Assembly (NCBI GenBank): GCA_964480425.1
Contig: CAYZPY010000048.1
Span: 1-16,053 of the forward strand
Length of the DNA: 16,053 nt
Direction: 5' to 3'
Source: CAYYMD01 sp964480425
Lineage (GTDB): Bacteria; Planctomycetota; Phycisphaerae; SM23-33
Shown here: positions 1 through 7,495 of the stretch, one piece after another
Numbering within the stretch: position 1 is the first letter of the stretch
Layout: each line of letters opens with the position of its first letter
The notes under the pieces: generated by a model
Database searches by the model: none
What the model was told of the DNA's origin: nothing
Seen by the model: the letters and a program-made list of their open reading frames with translations, nothing else
Translations under genes and position numbers: made by a program

Positions 1-536
1 AGCAGGTGCAGGATGATGTCCTTTGGCGATACCCACGACCGCAGGCGCCCGGTCAGCTCCACGCCGATGACTCGCGGGCATTGGAGGTAGAACGGCTCGC
101 CGACCATCGCCACGGCCAGGTCGAGCCCACCGGCGCCGACGGCGAACGAGCCCATGCCGCCTGCGGTGGGGGTGTGGCTGTCGGAGCCCAGCAGTGTGGC
201 GCCCGGGCGGGCGAAGCGCTCCAGATGCACCTGGTGGCAGATGCCGTTGCCAGGGCGGGAGTGATACGCCCCGACCTTGGTGGCGATAGACTGGAGGTAG
301 ATATGGTCGTTGTGGTTTTCCGGACCGAACTGAGCTGTGTTGTGGTCCACGTAGCTGACGGACAGATCGGTCTTTACCCGCGGGGCGCCCATCGCCTCGT
401 ACAGCAGGTACGCCGTGGTGCCGGTGGCGTCCTGCGTGAGCGTCTGGTCTATCCGTATGCCGATCTCGGTGCCGCCCTTAAGTTTGCCGTCGACCAGGTG
501 CTCGGCGAGTATTTTTTCCGTAAGCGTTCCTTTCAT
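1..536 (-). CDS. Aconitate hydratase, N-terminal part (cut by window start)
   Basis: Reading the minus strand from the ATG at 536 gives an open frame to the window edge, 178 residues. It carries the aconitase-superfamily motifs SYVDHN (about 61-66), NGICHQVH (97-104) and GSDSHTPTAGGMG (117-129). Aconitases interconvert citrate and isocitrate in the cytoplasmic TCA cycle with a [4Fe-4S] cluster; the cluster cysteines lie further on, outside the window. The start is set by GAGGA about seven bases upstream of ATG and by the motif spacing expected near an aconitase N terminus. A TTGCCT-N17-TATGAT promoter lies about 60 bases upstream. The closest alternative is another member of the same fold, such as homoaconitase or 3-isopropylmalate dehydratase large subunit (LeuC). 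The VDHN and GICHQV forms favour aconitase. Confidence 0.87.
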   Translation of the reverse strand, partial: MKGTLTEKILAEHLVDGKLKGGTEIGIRIDQTLTQDATGTTAYLLYEAMGAPRVKTDLSVSYVDHNTAQFGPENHNDHIYLQSIATKVGAYHSRPGNGICHQVHLERFARPGATLLGSDSHTPTAGGMGSFAVGAGGLDLAVAMVGEPFYLQCPRVIGVELTGRLRSWVSPKDIILHL

Positions 537-595
537 GGTAAATCCTCAAGAATGCCGCCCGCCGGAGCCCGGTGCGCATTCAAACGGTTCTCTTT

Positions 596-624
596 ATCAT
601 AATAGCGGGTATTATTCCAGGCAA
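596..624 (-). promoter_or_regulatory. Sigma70-like promoter for the aconitase gene
   Basis: On the minus strand, TTGCCT (619-624) and TATGAT (596-601) are separated by exactly 17 bases. Predicted transcription starts near 589, giving a leader of about 50 bases before the ATG at 536. It lies back-to-back with the sulfatase promoter, so the two -35 boxes are only 12 bases apart. Assigned by consensus and spacing only. Confidence 0.55.
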
Positions 625-636
625 ACCGAAGCGATG

Positions 637-665
637 TTGTTAAAGCGCCCGGGGGCGTTTACAAT
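637..665 (+). promoter_or_regulatory. Sigma70-like promoter for the sulfatase/GH130 pair
   Basis: TTGTTA (637-642) and TACAAT (660-665) are separated by 17 bases, with a predicted start near 672 and a leader of about 30 bases to the ATG at 702. The compact divergent arrangement with the aconitase promoter leaves room for one regulator to affect both, but no operator palindrome was recognised. Confidence 0.55.
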
Positions 666-701
666 TCCGGTGGAAACCTGGATTTGTTTGGGAGAATTTT
701 A

Positions 702-2567
702 ATGAGTATATCGCGTCGTGATTGCATGGGGCTTGTAGGAAGCGCGTTGGCCGGCGCGGCAGTGGGGCGTTCGTTAGTGGCTGAAGAAACTCCCGGGCAA
801 AAGCGTCCTAATATCCTGTGGATAACCTACGAGGACACAAGTCCGCTTCTGGGCTGCTACGGCGACGATTACGCCGAGACGCCGAATCTGGACAATCTCG
901 CGGCCGAGGGGATTGTCTTTGAAAACGCGTTCGCCAACTGCCCGGTGTGCGCCCCGGCGCGGTCGGGTCTGATTACGGGTATGTACGCCTGTTCGCTGGG
1001 CACGCAGCACATGCGCAGCCGCTACACGGTACCCGATGAGATTAAATTTTATCCATACTATCTTCGCCGGGCGGGCTACTTTTGCACCAACCGTCACAAG
1101 ACGGATTACAACATCGCCGGAGACGACAAACAGTGGTGGGACCAGTGCGGGCGCGACGCCTCCTGGACGAATCGCAGGCCTGGCCAGCCGTTCTTTAGCG
1201 TGGTAAATTTCGTCACCACTCACGAGAGCCGCATCCACAAACCAAAGAAGACCGAGCACGACCCGCGGAAAGTCGAACTGCCCCCGTACCATCCCGACAC
1301 GCGCGAGTTCCGGCACGACTGGGCGCAGTTCTACGACAGGATAACCGAGATGGACGCCCAGGCGGGCAAGGTGCTCGGTGAGCTCGAGCGGCAGGGTCTG
1401 TCCGAGGACACGATAGTGTTCTTCTACGGCGACCACGGTGGGATACTTCCGCGGAGCAAGCGGTTCCCGTACGAGTCGGGCCTGCGCGTGCCGCTTATAA
1501 TGAGGTTCCCCCAAAAGTATGCCCACCTCGCCCCTGCCGGGGCCGGCGATAAATACGCCGCGCCGGTTTCGTTCGTTGACCTGACGGTCACGGCGATTTC
1601 GCTTGCGGGCGTCAGTCCTCCGGCATACATGCAGGGAAACGCGATATGTGGCCCGCACAAGAGCGCGCCTGACCGGTACGCGTTCGCCTTTCGCGGACGG
1701 ATGGACGAGCGTTACGACATGGCGCGGACGATCCGCGACGAGCGGTACAGGTACATTCGCAACTACATGCCGCACCTGCCGTGGGCGCAGCACATTGAAT
1801 ATCTATGGCGAGCTCCGTGCATGAGGAAATGGGAGCAACTTCACAGGCGAGGGCGGCTTAAAGACGTGCAAAACGCCTTTTTCGAGCCCAAGCCGCCGGA
1901 GCAGTTGTTCGACATCACGGGCGACCCGCACTGCGTGCATAACCTCGCCGGACGTGCCGAGCACGCCGTTACGCTCAGGCGGATGCGGCACATGCTGAGA
2001 AGAAAGATGCTCGAAATCCACGACAGCGGTTTTGTTCACGAGGCGGAGATGCTGATCCGCTCGGGCGGCGCAGCGCCGTACGAAATGGTCCGCGACCCGA
2101 AGAAGTACGACCTGCATCGGCTGATGGACGCGGCCGAGGCGGCGACCTGCGGCGAGCCGCGCTCGCTGAGGCGGATAATGGAGTTTCTCGACGACGACGA
2201 CAGCGGGGTGAGGTACTGGGGCGCGATAGGAACGATGGTTTTGGGCGCCTTGGCCGAGGGAGCGGCGGACAAGTTGACGGCGCTTCTGGAGGATTCCTCC
2301 CCGACGGTTCGCGTGTCGGCGGCGGAGTCGCTTTGCGGGCGCGGGCGCTGCGAAAAGGCGCTTGCGGTGCTGCTGGAGATGCTTCGCTTCGAACACGATG
2401 ACCCGGACGTGGGCTCAAAGGTGCGGCTTCACGCGGCCAACGCGCTGGAGAACGTCGGACCGGCGGCCAGGGCGGGCCTGGAGGAGATGAAAAAGGCGCT
2501 AAAGAACGAGAAAGACAGTTACGTCCAACGCGCCCTTGAGTATACTGTCGAGAAATTGGAAGGATAA
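702..2567 (+). CDS. Tat-exported type I sulfatase with C-terminal HEAT-like repeats
   Basis: 621 residues. The N terminus has a twin-arginine signal (SRRDCMGLVG, then a Gly/Ala-rich hydrophobic stretch), so export of a folded protein is likely. The sulfatase core follows: metal-binding ED at 44-45, the formylglycine motif CAPAR at 83-87 (Cys83 would be oxidised to formylglycine) and GDHGG at 243-247 with Lys253. Such enzymes hydrolyse sulfate esters, or N-sulfates in heparan-type substrates. About 490-620 is helical and repetitive, with units such as GVRYWGAIG and TVRVSAAESL that look like HEAT repeats. The ATG at 702 is preferred over the in-frame TTG at 684 because GGGAGA lies just upstream of it and it starts the Tat signal cleanly. 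The GH130-like gene follows after 21 bases and is probably co-transcribed. Substrate cannot be told from sequence. Confidence 0.92.
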   Translation: MSISRRDCMGLVGSALAGAAVGRSLVAEETPGQKRPNILWITYEDTSPLLGCYGDDYAETPNLDNLAAEGIVFENAFANCPVCAPARSGLITGMYACSLGTQHMRSRYTVPDEIKFYPYYLRRAGYFCTNRHKTDYNIAGDDKQWWDQCGRDASWTNRRPGQPFFSVVNFVTTHESRIHKPKKTEHDPRKVELPPYHPDTREFRHDWAQFYDRITEMDAQAGKVLGELERQGLSEDTIVFFYGDHGGILPRSKRFPYESGLRVPLIMRFPQKYAHLAPAGAGDKYAAPVSFVDLTVTAISLAGVSPPAYMQGNAICGPHKSAPDRYAFAFRGRMDERYDMARTIRDERYRYIRNYMPHLPWAQHIEYLWRAPCMRKWEQLHRRGRLKDVQNAFFEPKPPEQLFDITGDPHCVHNLAGRAEHAVTLRRMRHMLRRKMLEIHDSGFVHEAEMLIRSGGAAPYEMVRDPKKYDLHRLMDAAEAATCGEPRSLRRIMEFLDDDDSGVRYWGAIGTMVLGALAEGAADKLTALLEDSSPTVRVSAAESLCGRGRCEKALAVLLEMLRFEHDDPDVGSKVRLHAANALENVGPAARAGLEEMKKALKNEKDSYVQRALEYTVEKLEG

Positions 2568-2588
2568 TCCCTCTGAACGGGCGCGCCG

Positions 2589-3632
2589 ATGTTGGAAAGA
2601 TTTCCCGAAAATCCGCTGCTGAGCCCCGAGGACGTGTCGCCCACGCGTGACGACCTGGAGGTGGTCTGCACGATGAATCCGGGCGCTGTGCGGTTCGGCG
2701 ATGAGACTATACTGCTGGTGCGAGTGGGCGAAAAGCCGCCCGACGAGAGAAAATGGCTGTGCGCGGCGTATTACGACGCCGATGCGGAGCGAGTGAAAAT
2801 CCATCGCGTGTCCAGGGACAACCCGAACCTGGACACGTCGGACCCGCGTAAATACTTCTACGGCGGCAAGGTGTTTCTAACCAGCATGTCGCACATTCGG
2901 GTGGCTCGCAGCAGCGACGGGGTGAATTTCACCTTTGACTCCGCCCCGGCGTTGTTTCCGGCCTCGGCGTACGAGGCGTTCGGCTGCGAGGACGCGCGCG
3001 TCACTTTCATCGACGGTAAATATTACATAACCTACACGGCGGTGTCCGTTAATGGCATTACGGTGGGCCTGGCGGGCACGGAGGATTTCAGGCGGTTCGA
3101 GCGTTACGGAATTATTTTCCCCCCGTACCAGAAGGACGTTTGCATATTTCCCCGGAAGGTGGGGGGCATGTACGTCTGCCGGCACCGCCCGTTCAAGAGC
3201 GAGTTCAACCCCGCGGCGATATGGACCGCCTTCTCGCCGGATTTACTCAGCTGGGGCAGGCACGAGGTGACTCACAACCCCGTGCCCGGCACGTGGCAAT
3301 CGCAGCGCGTCGGATGCGGCGCGCCGCCGATAGAAACGTCGCAGGGCTGGCTTGAGATATACCACGCCTGCGACGACGACGGGCGATACTGCCTGGGGGT
3401 GATGCTTTCGGGGGCGGATAATCCCCAGCGTGTGATAAGATGTTCTTCAGGACCGGTGTTCGAGCCCGTCGAGGAATACGAGATGACGGGGCTTTACGGC
3501 AGGTGCGTGTTTTCCAATGGTGTTATCGCGCACGAGGACGGGAAGTTGACGGTTTATTACGGCGCGGCCGACAGGGTTTGCGCAGGGGCGGTAACGACGG
3601 TGAACCGGATGCTCGCCGCCGCGGGTCGGTGA
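2589..3632 (+). CDS. Glycoside hydrolase family 130 protein (mannoside phosphorylase-like)
   Basis: 347 residues, no signal peptide, so probably cytoplasmic. The five-bladed propeller pattern of GH130 is recognisable: MNPGAVRFGDETILLVRV (29-46), FGCEDARVTF (131-140) whose Asp135 sits where the family's catalytic acid lies, KDVCIFP (182-188), HRPFKSEFNP (199-208), GCGAPPIET (242-250) followed by GWLEIYH, and YYGAADRV near the C terminus. GH130 enzymes mostly phosphorolyse or hydrolyse beta-mannosides, for example mannosyl-glucose, beta-1,4-mannooligosaccharides or beta-1,2-mannosides. The exact linkage is not assignable here. It lies 21 bases after the sulfatase with only a weak ribosome-binding site, which suggests one transcript. 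It converges with the minus-strand STAS gene, leaving only four bases between the two stop codons. Confidence 0.88.
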   Translation: MLERFPENPLLSPEDVSPTRDDLEVVCTMNPGAVRFGDETILLVRVGEKPPDERKWLCAAYYDADAERVKIHRVSRDNPNLDTSDPRKYFYGGKVFLTSMSHIRVARSSDGVNFTFDSAPALFPASAYEAFGCEDARVTFIDGKYYITYTAVSVNGITVGLAGTEDFRRFERYGIIFPPYQKDVCIFPRKVGGMYVCRHRPFKSEFNPAAIWTAFSPDLLSWGRHEVTHNPVPGTWQSQRVGCGAPPIETSQGWLEIYHACDDDGRYCLGVMLSGADNPQRVIRCSSGPVFEPVEEYEMTGLYGRCVFSNGVIAHEDGKLTVYYGAADRVCAGAVTTVNRMLAAAGR

Positions 3633-3636
3633 GGGG

Positions 3637-3993
3637 TTAATCGCCTTCTAACGCCTCTTCCACGGACGGGAAGATGCCGAACAGGCGGCTGAGGCGGGTG
3701 GTATCCAGCACCTGTTGAACCACCTGGGCGGGATTGACAATTCTGAATCTGCCTTGGTGGTGGCGGCTCTTGAGATACGCCTCGACAATAGCGCCCAGTC
3801 CCGCCGAACCGATGAAATCCACGTCCTGGAGGTCCAGGACGACGATCGGGGGCTTTTTGGAAACGATTTTTTCGAGCTTTTGGCGTAGTTTGTCCGATTC
3901 GCTCATCGCGATCGACCCGCTCATTTTGACCACCGCGGCGTCCTGTTCCCACTTGACGTTAAGTTTCAACGGCTTGTGTATTCTTTTGAACAT
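3637..3993 (-). CDS. STAS-domain anti-sigma factor antagonist (distal copy)
   Basis: 118 residues forming one STAS domain of the SpoIIAA/RsbV type. The motif DVDFIGSAGLGAIV has Ser63 at the position phosphorylated in SpoIIAA and RsbV, but with Gly62 where those proteins have Asp. When unphosphorylated, such proteins bind the cognate kinase and release its partner. The ATG starts one base after the stop of the RsbW-like gene, so translation is coupled. It is the last gene of the STAS-kinase-STAS unit and converges on the GH130 gene. Role is inferred from family and operon position; the target is unknown. Confidence 0.88.
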   Translation of the reverse strand: MFKRIHKPLKLNVKWEQDAAVVKMSGSIAMSESDKLRQKLEKIVSKKPPIVVLDLQDVDFIGSAGLGAIVEAYLKSRHHQGRFRIVNPAQVVQQVLDTTRLSRLFGIFPSVEEALEGD

Positions 3994-3994
3994 T

Positions 3995-4465
3995 TCAGGT
4001 ATTTTTCCCGGATTTTTCGTTCAATTCATAGTTGTCCGGGCGACATGACTCGTTGCGCTTCACCATGCACACTTCATTGCCGCGTTCGTTGAAACGTACG
4101 TTGTCCATATATGCGTTCATGAGCATTATACCCCGGCCGTAGGGTTTTTCGAGATTCTCGTCGGAGGTGGGGTTCGGAACGTCCGAGAGATTGAATCCTT
4201 TCCCCTCGTCCTGAATCCTGATGACGGCCTGACTGTCGGTGACTTCGTATGTCAATGTGATGTTTTTTTCGGGGTCGAACCGGTTGCCGTGCTTGATTGC
4301 GTTGTTGAGCCCCTCCTCGACGGCAAGTCTTATGGCGAACAGGGCCTGTTGGGGGTATCCTTGTTTGGCGACCTTTGCGAGGATTTTCTCCCCGACTTTC
4401 CTGGCATCGGTCAACCTGGATGGAATAATGATATTCTCCCGCAAAACAACCATCTCGCTTATCAC
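3995..4465 (-). CDS. RsbW/SpoIIAB-like serine kinase (anti-sigma/switch kinase)
   Basis: 156 residues with a GHKL ATP-binding fold. Visible motifs are the N-box LAVEEGLNNAIKHG (47-60), the G1 box DEGKGF (86-91) and the G2 box YGRGIML (109-115). In partner-switching systems this protein sequesters a sigma factor or other client and inactivates its STAS antagonist by serine phosphorylation. It is flanked on both sides by STAS genes. The first codon is taken as GTG at 4465, overlapping the preceding stop as GTGA; an in-frame ATG at 4453 is the alternative and neither has a strong Shine-Dalgarno. About 20 polar residues follow the ATPase core. No sigma factor gene is present here, so the client is encoded elsewhere. 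Confidence 0.88.
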   Translation of the reverse strand: MISEMVVLRENIIIPSRLTDARKVGEKILAKVAKQGYPQQALFAIRLAVEEGLNNAIKHGNRFDPEKNITLTYEVTDSQAVIRIQDEGKGFNLSDVPNPTSDENLEKPYGRGIMLMNAYMDNVRFNERGNEVCMVKRNESCRPDNYELNEKSGKNT

Positions 4466-4824
4466 TTCTTGGACAGTGCGTCCGTCGCCTCCTGGTGCGT
4501 CTGGTATATGTTGAATATTTCATTCAACCTTGTGATGGCGAAGATTTCGTAGATTGTGGGTTGAATGCCGCACAGCGCCAGGCGTCCCTTTTTTTCCCGT
4601 ATTCGCTTGTGTACGGTGATAAGCACCCCCAGCGCGCTGGACGACATGTACGCCACGTTGGAGAAGTCCAGCAGGATCTTTGGATTATCGGATTCGGCCA
4701 CCAGCGAAGTCAGTGTGTTTCCGATTTCCATTATGTTGACTTCGTCGAGGATTTTTTTGCTGATGAACTTTACGGTGACCACGTCGTCCTTGCGGGAGGT
4801 TTCGAGTTGCGCATTTTCGGGCAT
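4462..4824 (-). CDS. STAS-domain anti-sigma factor antagonist (proximal copy)
   Basis: 120 residues, single STAS domain. The phosphorylation loop reads NVAYMSSSALGVLI; alignment to SpoIIAA MDSSGLG puts the phosphate acceptor at Ser62, with Ser61 in place of the usual Asp and Ala64 in place of Gly. The start is supported by AGGAG at 4831-4835, six bases before the ATG at 4824. It is the first gene of the partner-switch unit, driven by a near-consensus promoter in the gap after the Ser/Thr kinase. Its stop overlaps the kinase start (GTGA). It differs clearly from the distal STAS gene, so this is not a recent tandem duplication. Confidence 0.88.
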   Translation of the reverse strand: MPENAQLETSRKDDVVTVKFISKKILDEVNIMEIGNTLTSLVAESDNPKILLDFSNVAYMSSSALGVLITVHKRIREKKGRLALCGIQPTIYEIFAITRLNEIFNIYQTHQEATDALSKK

Positions 4825-4859
4825 TGTTGACTCCTGTAGTCTGGTTTGCCTTTGATGGA

Positions 4860-4889
4860 ATAATACGTTTCATCCGCCCGGCGTGTCAA
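4860..4889 (-). promoter_or_regulatory. Near-consensus sigma70 promoter of the STAS/kinase/STAS operon
   Basis: On the minus strand a perfect TTGACA (4884-4889) is followed after 18 bases by TATTAT (4860-4865). Predicted transcription starts near 4853, about 30 bases before the ATG at 4824. It lies entirely in the gap after the Ser/Thr kinase stop codon, so the partner-switch genes can be expressed independently of that kinase. Confidence 0.7.
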
Positions 4890-4919
4890 GCGGGCTGAGA
4901 ATCAAATTCGGCGGATTAG

Positions 4920-6170
4920 TCATCTCGCCAGAAGGATGACGTTCAGTATCACGCTCACCGCCAGCGCCGCGGCGAGTATTATAAGGTAGACCGTGAGGTT
5001 CTGCCGCCTGGTGCGTGCGGGGGAGTCGTCGGCGGCGTCGCCGGTGACCTCCAGCGAGTGCAGGACCTTGGTGTCTATCTGTTTTCTTGCCTGGAGCGGC
5101 GGATTCCCCGAGGCGATGGCCTCGAGGTCCAACAGCAGGTCACGCGTGGAGGCGTAGCGGCGGGAGGGATTTTTTGCCATCATCACCTCCACCACCTCGC
5201 CGATGCCGGAAGACAGGTCCGGTTTCACGTGGTCCGGGGGTGTGAGCGGCTCGGTCAGGTGCTTGTGCATGACCGCCGCGGGCGTCTCGCCCTCGAAGGG
5301 GACTCTTCCGGTGAGCATGTTGTAGAGCGTGGCGCCCAGCGAGTAGATGTCGGCTCGGAAGTCGATGTCCAGTTCGCCTCGTATTTGCTCCGGGCTTATG
5401 TAATACGGCGTTCCGAAGGCCCTTCCGGCTTCTGCCTGAGCGGCCTGTGCGTCGCTGACGGCGCGCGCCAGGCCCATGTCGGCGAGTTTGACCGTGCCGT
5501 CTTTGGTTATCATGATGTTCTTGGGCTTGACGTCGCGGTGGATGAGACCCTGGTTGTGGGCGTGCTCCAGCGCCCTAGCGACCTGTATAATTATGTCCAG
5601 CGCCTCGGATTCGGAAAAGACTTTCCCCTTGGCCAGTTCGTCGTAGATGGTGTGCCCCTCGACGTACTCCATTACGAAGTGGTGGTACCCGCCCGCTTCG
5701 CCGACGTCGATGGCCTGGACAATGTTGGGGTGGTTGAGTTTTGCCGCCGCCTTGCCTTCCTTGTAGAACCGCTCTACGTATTGCGGATTTTCCGAAAACC
5801 GCTGGGGCAGCACTTTTATTGCCACGATGCGGTCAAGACTCACCTGACGCGCCTTGAAAACGGTCGCCATCGCGCCGGAGCCGATCTTGGCCAATATCTC
5901 GTATCCGGGAATCTGCTGCCTGCGGGTTTCCTCGATGACCTTCTTGAGGCGGGATATCTGTCTTTGGGTTACCGAACCCTGCTCGACGAGAATCTGCGCC
6001 AGACTGCGGCGGTTTTCGTCCCGTTCGGTCTGCGACTGGATGTGCCGACATTGTTTGACCTCTTCGGGCGTGGCGAGTTTCTGCTCGACCACCAGACGCT
6101 CCAGTTCGGTGTCTATGGCGACGTTATTCTTGTTGCTCGTCCCGGAGGTGTTTTGTTTTTGATTTTCCAT
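4920..6170 (-). CDS. Hanks-type Ser/Thr protein kinase with C-terminal membrane anchor
   Basis: 416 residues. About 20-85 form an N-terminal helical region with two similar units (LVVEQKLATPEEVKQC and ILVEQGSVTQRQISRL). The kinase domain (about 90-350) has IGSGAMATV (Gly loop, 96-104), VAIKV (Lys119), HRDVKPKN (catalytic Asp213) and a DMG in place of DFG (231-233), followed by GTPYYISPEQ. One hydrophobic segment (about 392-414) ends at the terminal Arg, so the kinase probably hangs from the inner membrane facing the cytoplasm with almost no external sensor. The ATG at 6170 is preferred over GTG at 6179 because GAGG lies eight bases upstream of it. It lies 95 bases before the partner-switch operon on the same strand, which suggests linked signalling. 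Substrates are unknown. Confidence 0.93.
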   Translation of the reverse strand: MENQKQNTSGTSNKNNVAIDTELERLVVEQKLATPEEVKQCRHIQSQTERDENRRSLAQILVEQGSVTQRQISRLKKVIEETRRQQIPGYEILAKIGSGAMATVFKARQVSLDRIVAIKVLPQRFSENPQYVERFYKEGKAAAKLNHPNIVQAIDVGEAGGYHHFVMEYVEGHTIYDELAKGKVFSESEALDIIIQVARALEHAHNQGLIHRDVKPKNIMITKDGTVKLADMGLARAVSDAQAAQAEAGRAFGTPYYISPEQIRGELDIDFRADIYSLGATLYNMLTGRVPFEGETPAAVMHKHLTEPLTPPDHVKPDLSSGIGEVVEVMMAKNPSRRYASTRDLLLDLEAIASGNPPLQARKQIDTKVLHSLEVTGDAADDSPARTRRQNLTVYLIILAAALAVSVILNVILLAR

Positions 6171-6179
6171 GAAGAGCAC

Positions 6180-6344
6180 CTCGAATTGCCGGCGAAGCTC
6201 CAGGATTTCAGCCGCACCCGCCCGCTTGCCGCAGGCAGGTTATTTGTCTGCGGGTCGCCCGCTCAAACAAATCCTTTTTGTAAATTGCCGGGTATCGTGC
6301 AACATCAAGATTACCTTCAATTGAGACAAATTACCAGTATTTAT
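6180..6344. other. Structured intergenic block before the Ser/Thr kinase
   Basis: 165 bases between the kinase and the radical SAM gene. The part next to the kinase (about 6218-6262) has competing hairpins: CCGCAG (6229-6234) with CTGCGG (6248-6253), and GCGGG (6250-6254) with CCCGC (6258-6262) around a three-base loop. The rest is AT-rich, and no convincing kinase promoter was found. The GC-rich palindromes resemble REP-type intergenic repeats, but only one copy is in the window. Confidence 0.4.
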
Positions 6345-7457
6345 TTACACAGTACGCTTTTTTACCGGCGCAGGTCGGTAGATTTCTTCCGGACCAAGTT
6401 CTACGCGGTGCCTGCCGTGGCGGTAGAGCCATTTCCTTACGTCCCAGCACAGGTGGCATTTGCTCGCGTATGAGTCGCCGGGACGGAAGCCCTCCCCCCG
6501 GGCCAGTTCCGCCAGTTGCGCCGGGCCCTTTTCGGCGAGCGTGTCCAGGATCGGCCTGGACATTCGCCCGCCTGACGCGTGCGGACCGGAGTGTTCCCGC
6601 CATAACGTGTTCCATAATTCGGACACCTCATTTACCTGTGCGCCCGGATTTTGCAGGTGCGCGTCGAGCGGAAGTTTGCCCAGCACAATCCCTGCGCAGG
6701 TGCCCGGTGTAACCCAACCACCGGGCCCGACGTGCACGTGCCTGGACCTCAGCAGTGCTTGTCTGCAATTGCTATCGGTAAATTGGTCTGGCGTCTTTTT
6801 TTGGGGCATTTGCGGGGCGATTATTTCTGCTGCGCGCCCGTTGAAGCGGTCCCTTCCGCCAAGCGCGTATTGGACGAACATTTCCATTCGGGTAGGGTTC
6901 GCCATGGCGCCGGTGTCGAAGCCGTCCTGTAGCCAATCGCGCCAGCGAACCTGGACGCGGTCCGCGCCGAGCATTTCCCCGGCCACTTTCGCCGCGAGTC
7001 TGCAGCGTTCTATCGGCACGTACTGCTGGTGGTACGGGTCGGCGGAGATGACGAGTTTTTTCATGCCCGCCTCGGACAGAGCGCCTATTCGGCGGCGGAC
7101 GATTTCTTCGTCTTTTGACCAGAAGGCGTTGGTCTCAATTTTATCGGGCGGGGGCAGACCTTCGGCATGCACCCTGCGGCATATTTCGATAAGTCGCCGC
7201 CATCGCCCGAAGGGCTCACCCCCGCTTATGTGGATTCGGCATCCGCGCCCCTTGAGTTCGCCGGCGTCGAGTTCGTCCGACGCCTCGGTCAACCATCGCC
7301 ACACGGCCAGCGCGTCGCGCACGGACATCCACCGCTCGTATTGCGGGCCGCAACGCAGGTAGCAACTGGCGCAGGTGGCGTTGCATCAGTAAGACAGCAT
7401 CAGCCCGGCGAAGGACCAGTGCTTTACGGGCATGGGTTCGCTGCGTCTGGGAGACAT
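6345..7457 (-). CDS. Radical SAM protein with an in-frame TGA codon at residue 24
   Basis: Reading from ATG at 7457 through a TGA at 7386-7388 gives 370 residues. Residues 1-23 end in WSFAGLMLSY, a normal first strand of a radical SAM barrel. Codon 24 is TGA, and residues 25-32 are CNATCASC, the CxxxCxxC motif for the [4Fe-4S]-SAM cluster. GGEPF follows at 79-83, then KLVISADPYHQQYV and VQVRWRDWL. The C-terminal half has further cysteines (NCRQALL, PGTCAGI, CHLCWDVRKW), suggesting an auxiliary cluster. The ATG after the TGA (7328) would give 327 residues lacking the cluster motif, hence inactive. ATG at 7433 is an alternative start; neither has a good Shine-Dalgarno. The TGA could encode selenocysteine, be a point mutation of TGG or CGA, or be a sequence error. 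Substrate unknown. Confidence 0.8.
7350..7388 (-). promoter_or_regulatory. Possible SECIS-like hairpin directly after the in-frame TGA
   Basis: One base after the TGA (7386-7388), GCAACGC (minus strand, 7384 down to 7378) pairs perfectly over seven bases with GCGTTGC (7356 down to 7350). The 21-base loop has a GU at its centre. Bacterial selenocysteine insertion elements are stem-loops immediately 3' of the UGA with a G/U in the apical loop, so position and shape fit. The pairing could be chance in a GC-rich cysteine-codon region, and a competing GCAAC/GTTGC pairing exists. Confidence 0.3.
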
Positions 7458-7466
7458 AACCATTCA

Positions 7467-7495
7467 ATTGTACAAGTTGCCCACCGGGGGGCCAA
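7467..7495 (-). promoter_or_regulatory. Candidate promoter of the radical SAM gene
   Basis: On the minus strand TTGGCC (7490-7495) and TACAAT (7467-7472) are separated by 17 bases. Transcription would start near 7460, so the ATG at 7457 would be nearly leaderless, or the ATG at 7433 would be used. It overlaps the oppositely directed SppA promoter across the same G-rich core. Confidence 0.4.

Noticed and set aside
774..1793. 339-codon minus-strand frame opposite the sulfatase
   Set aside because: Antisense shadow of conserved sulfatase motifs, with no ribosome-binding site or family.
5058..6473. 471-codon plus-strand frame opposite the Ser/Thr kinase
   Set aside because: It is fully antisense to a kinase with all catalytic motifs and also overlaps the end of the radical SAM gene; no recognisable domain.
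7386..7388. TGA read as tryptophan by a changed genetic code
   Set aside because: Several intact genes in the window end in TGA at the expected family length, so TGA is used as a stop.
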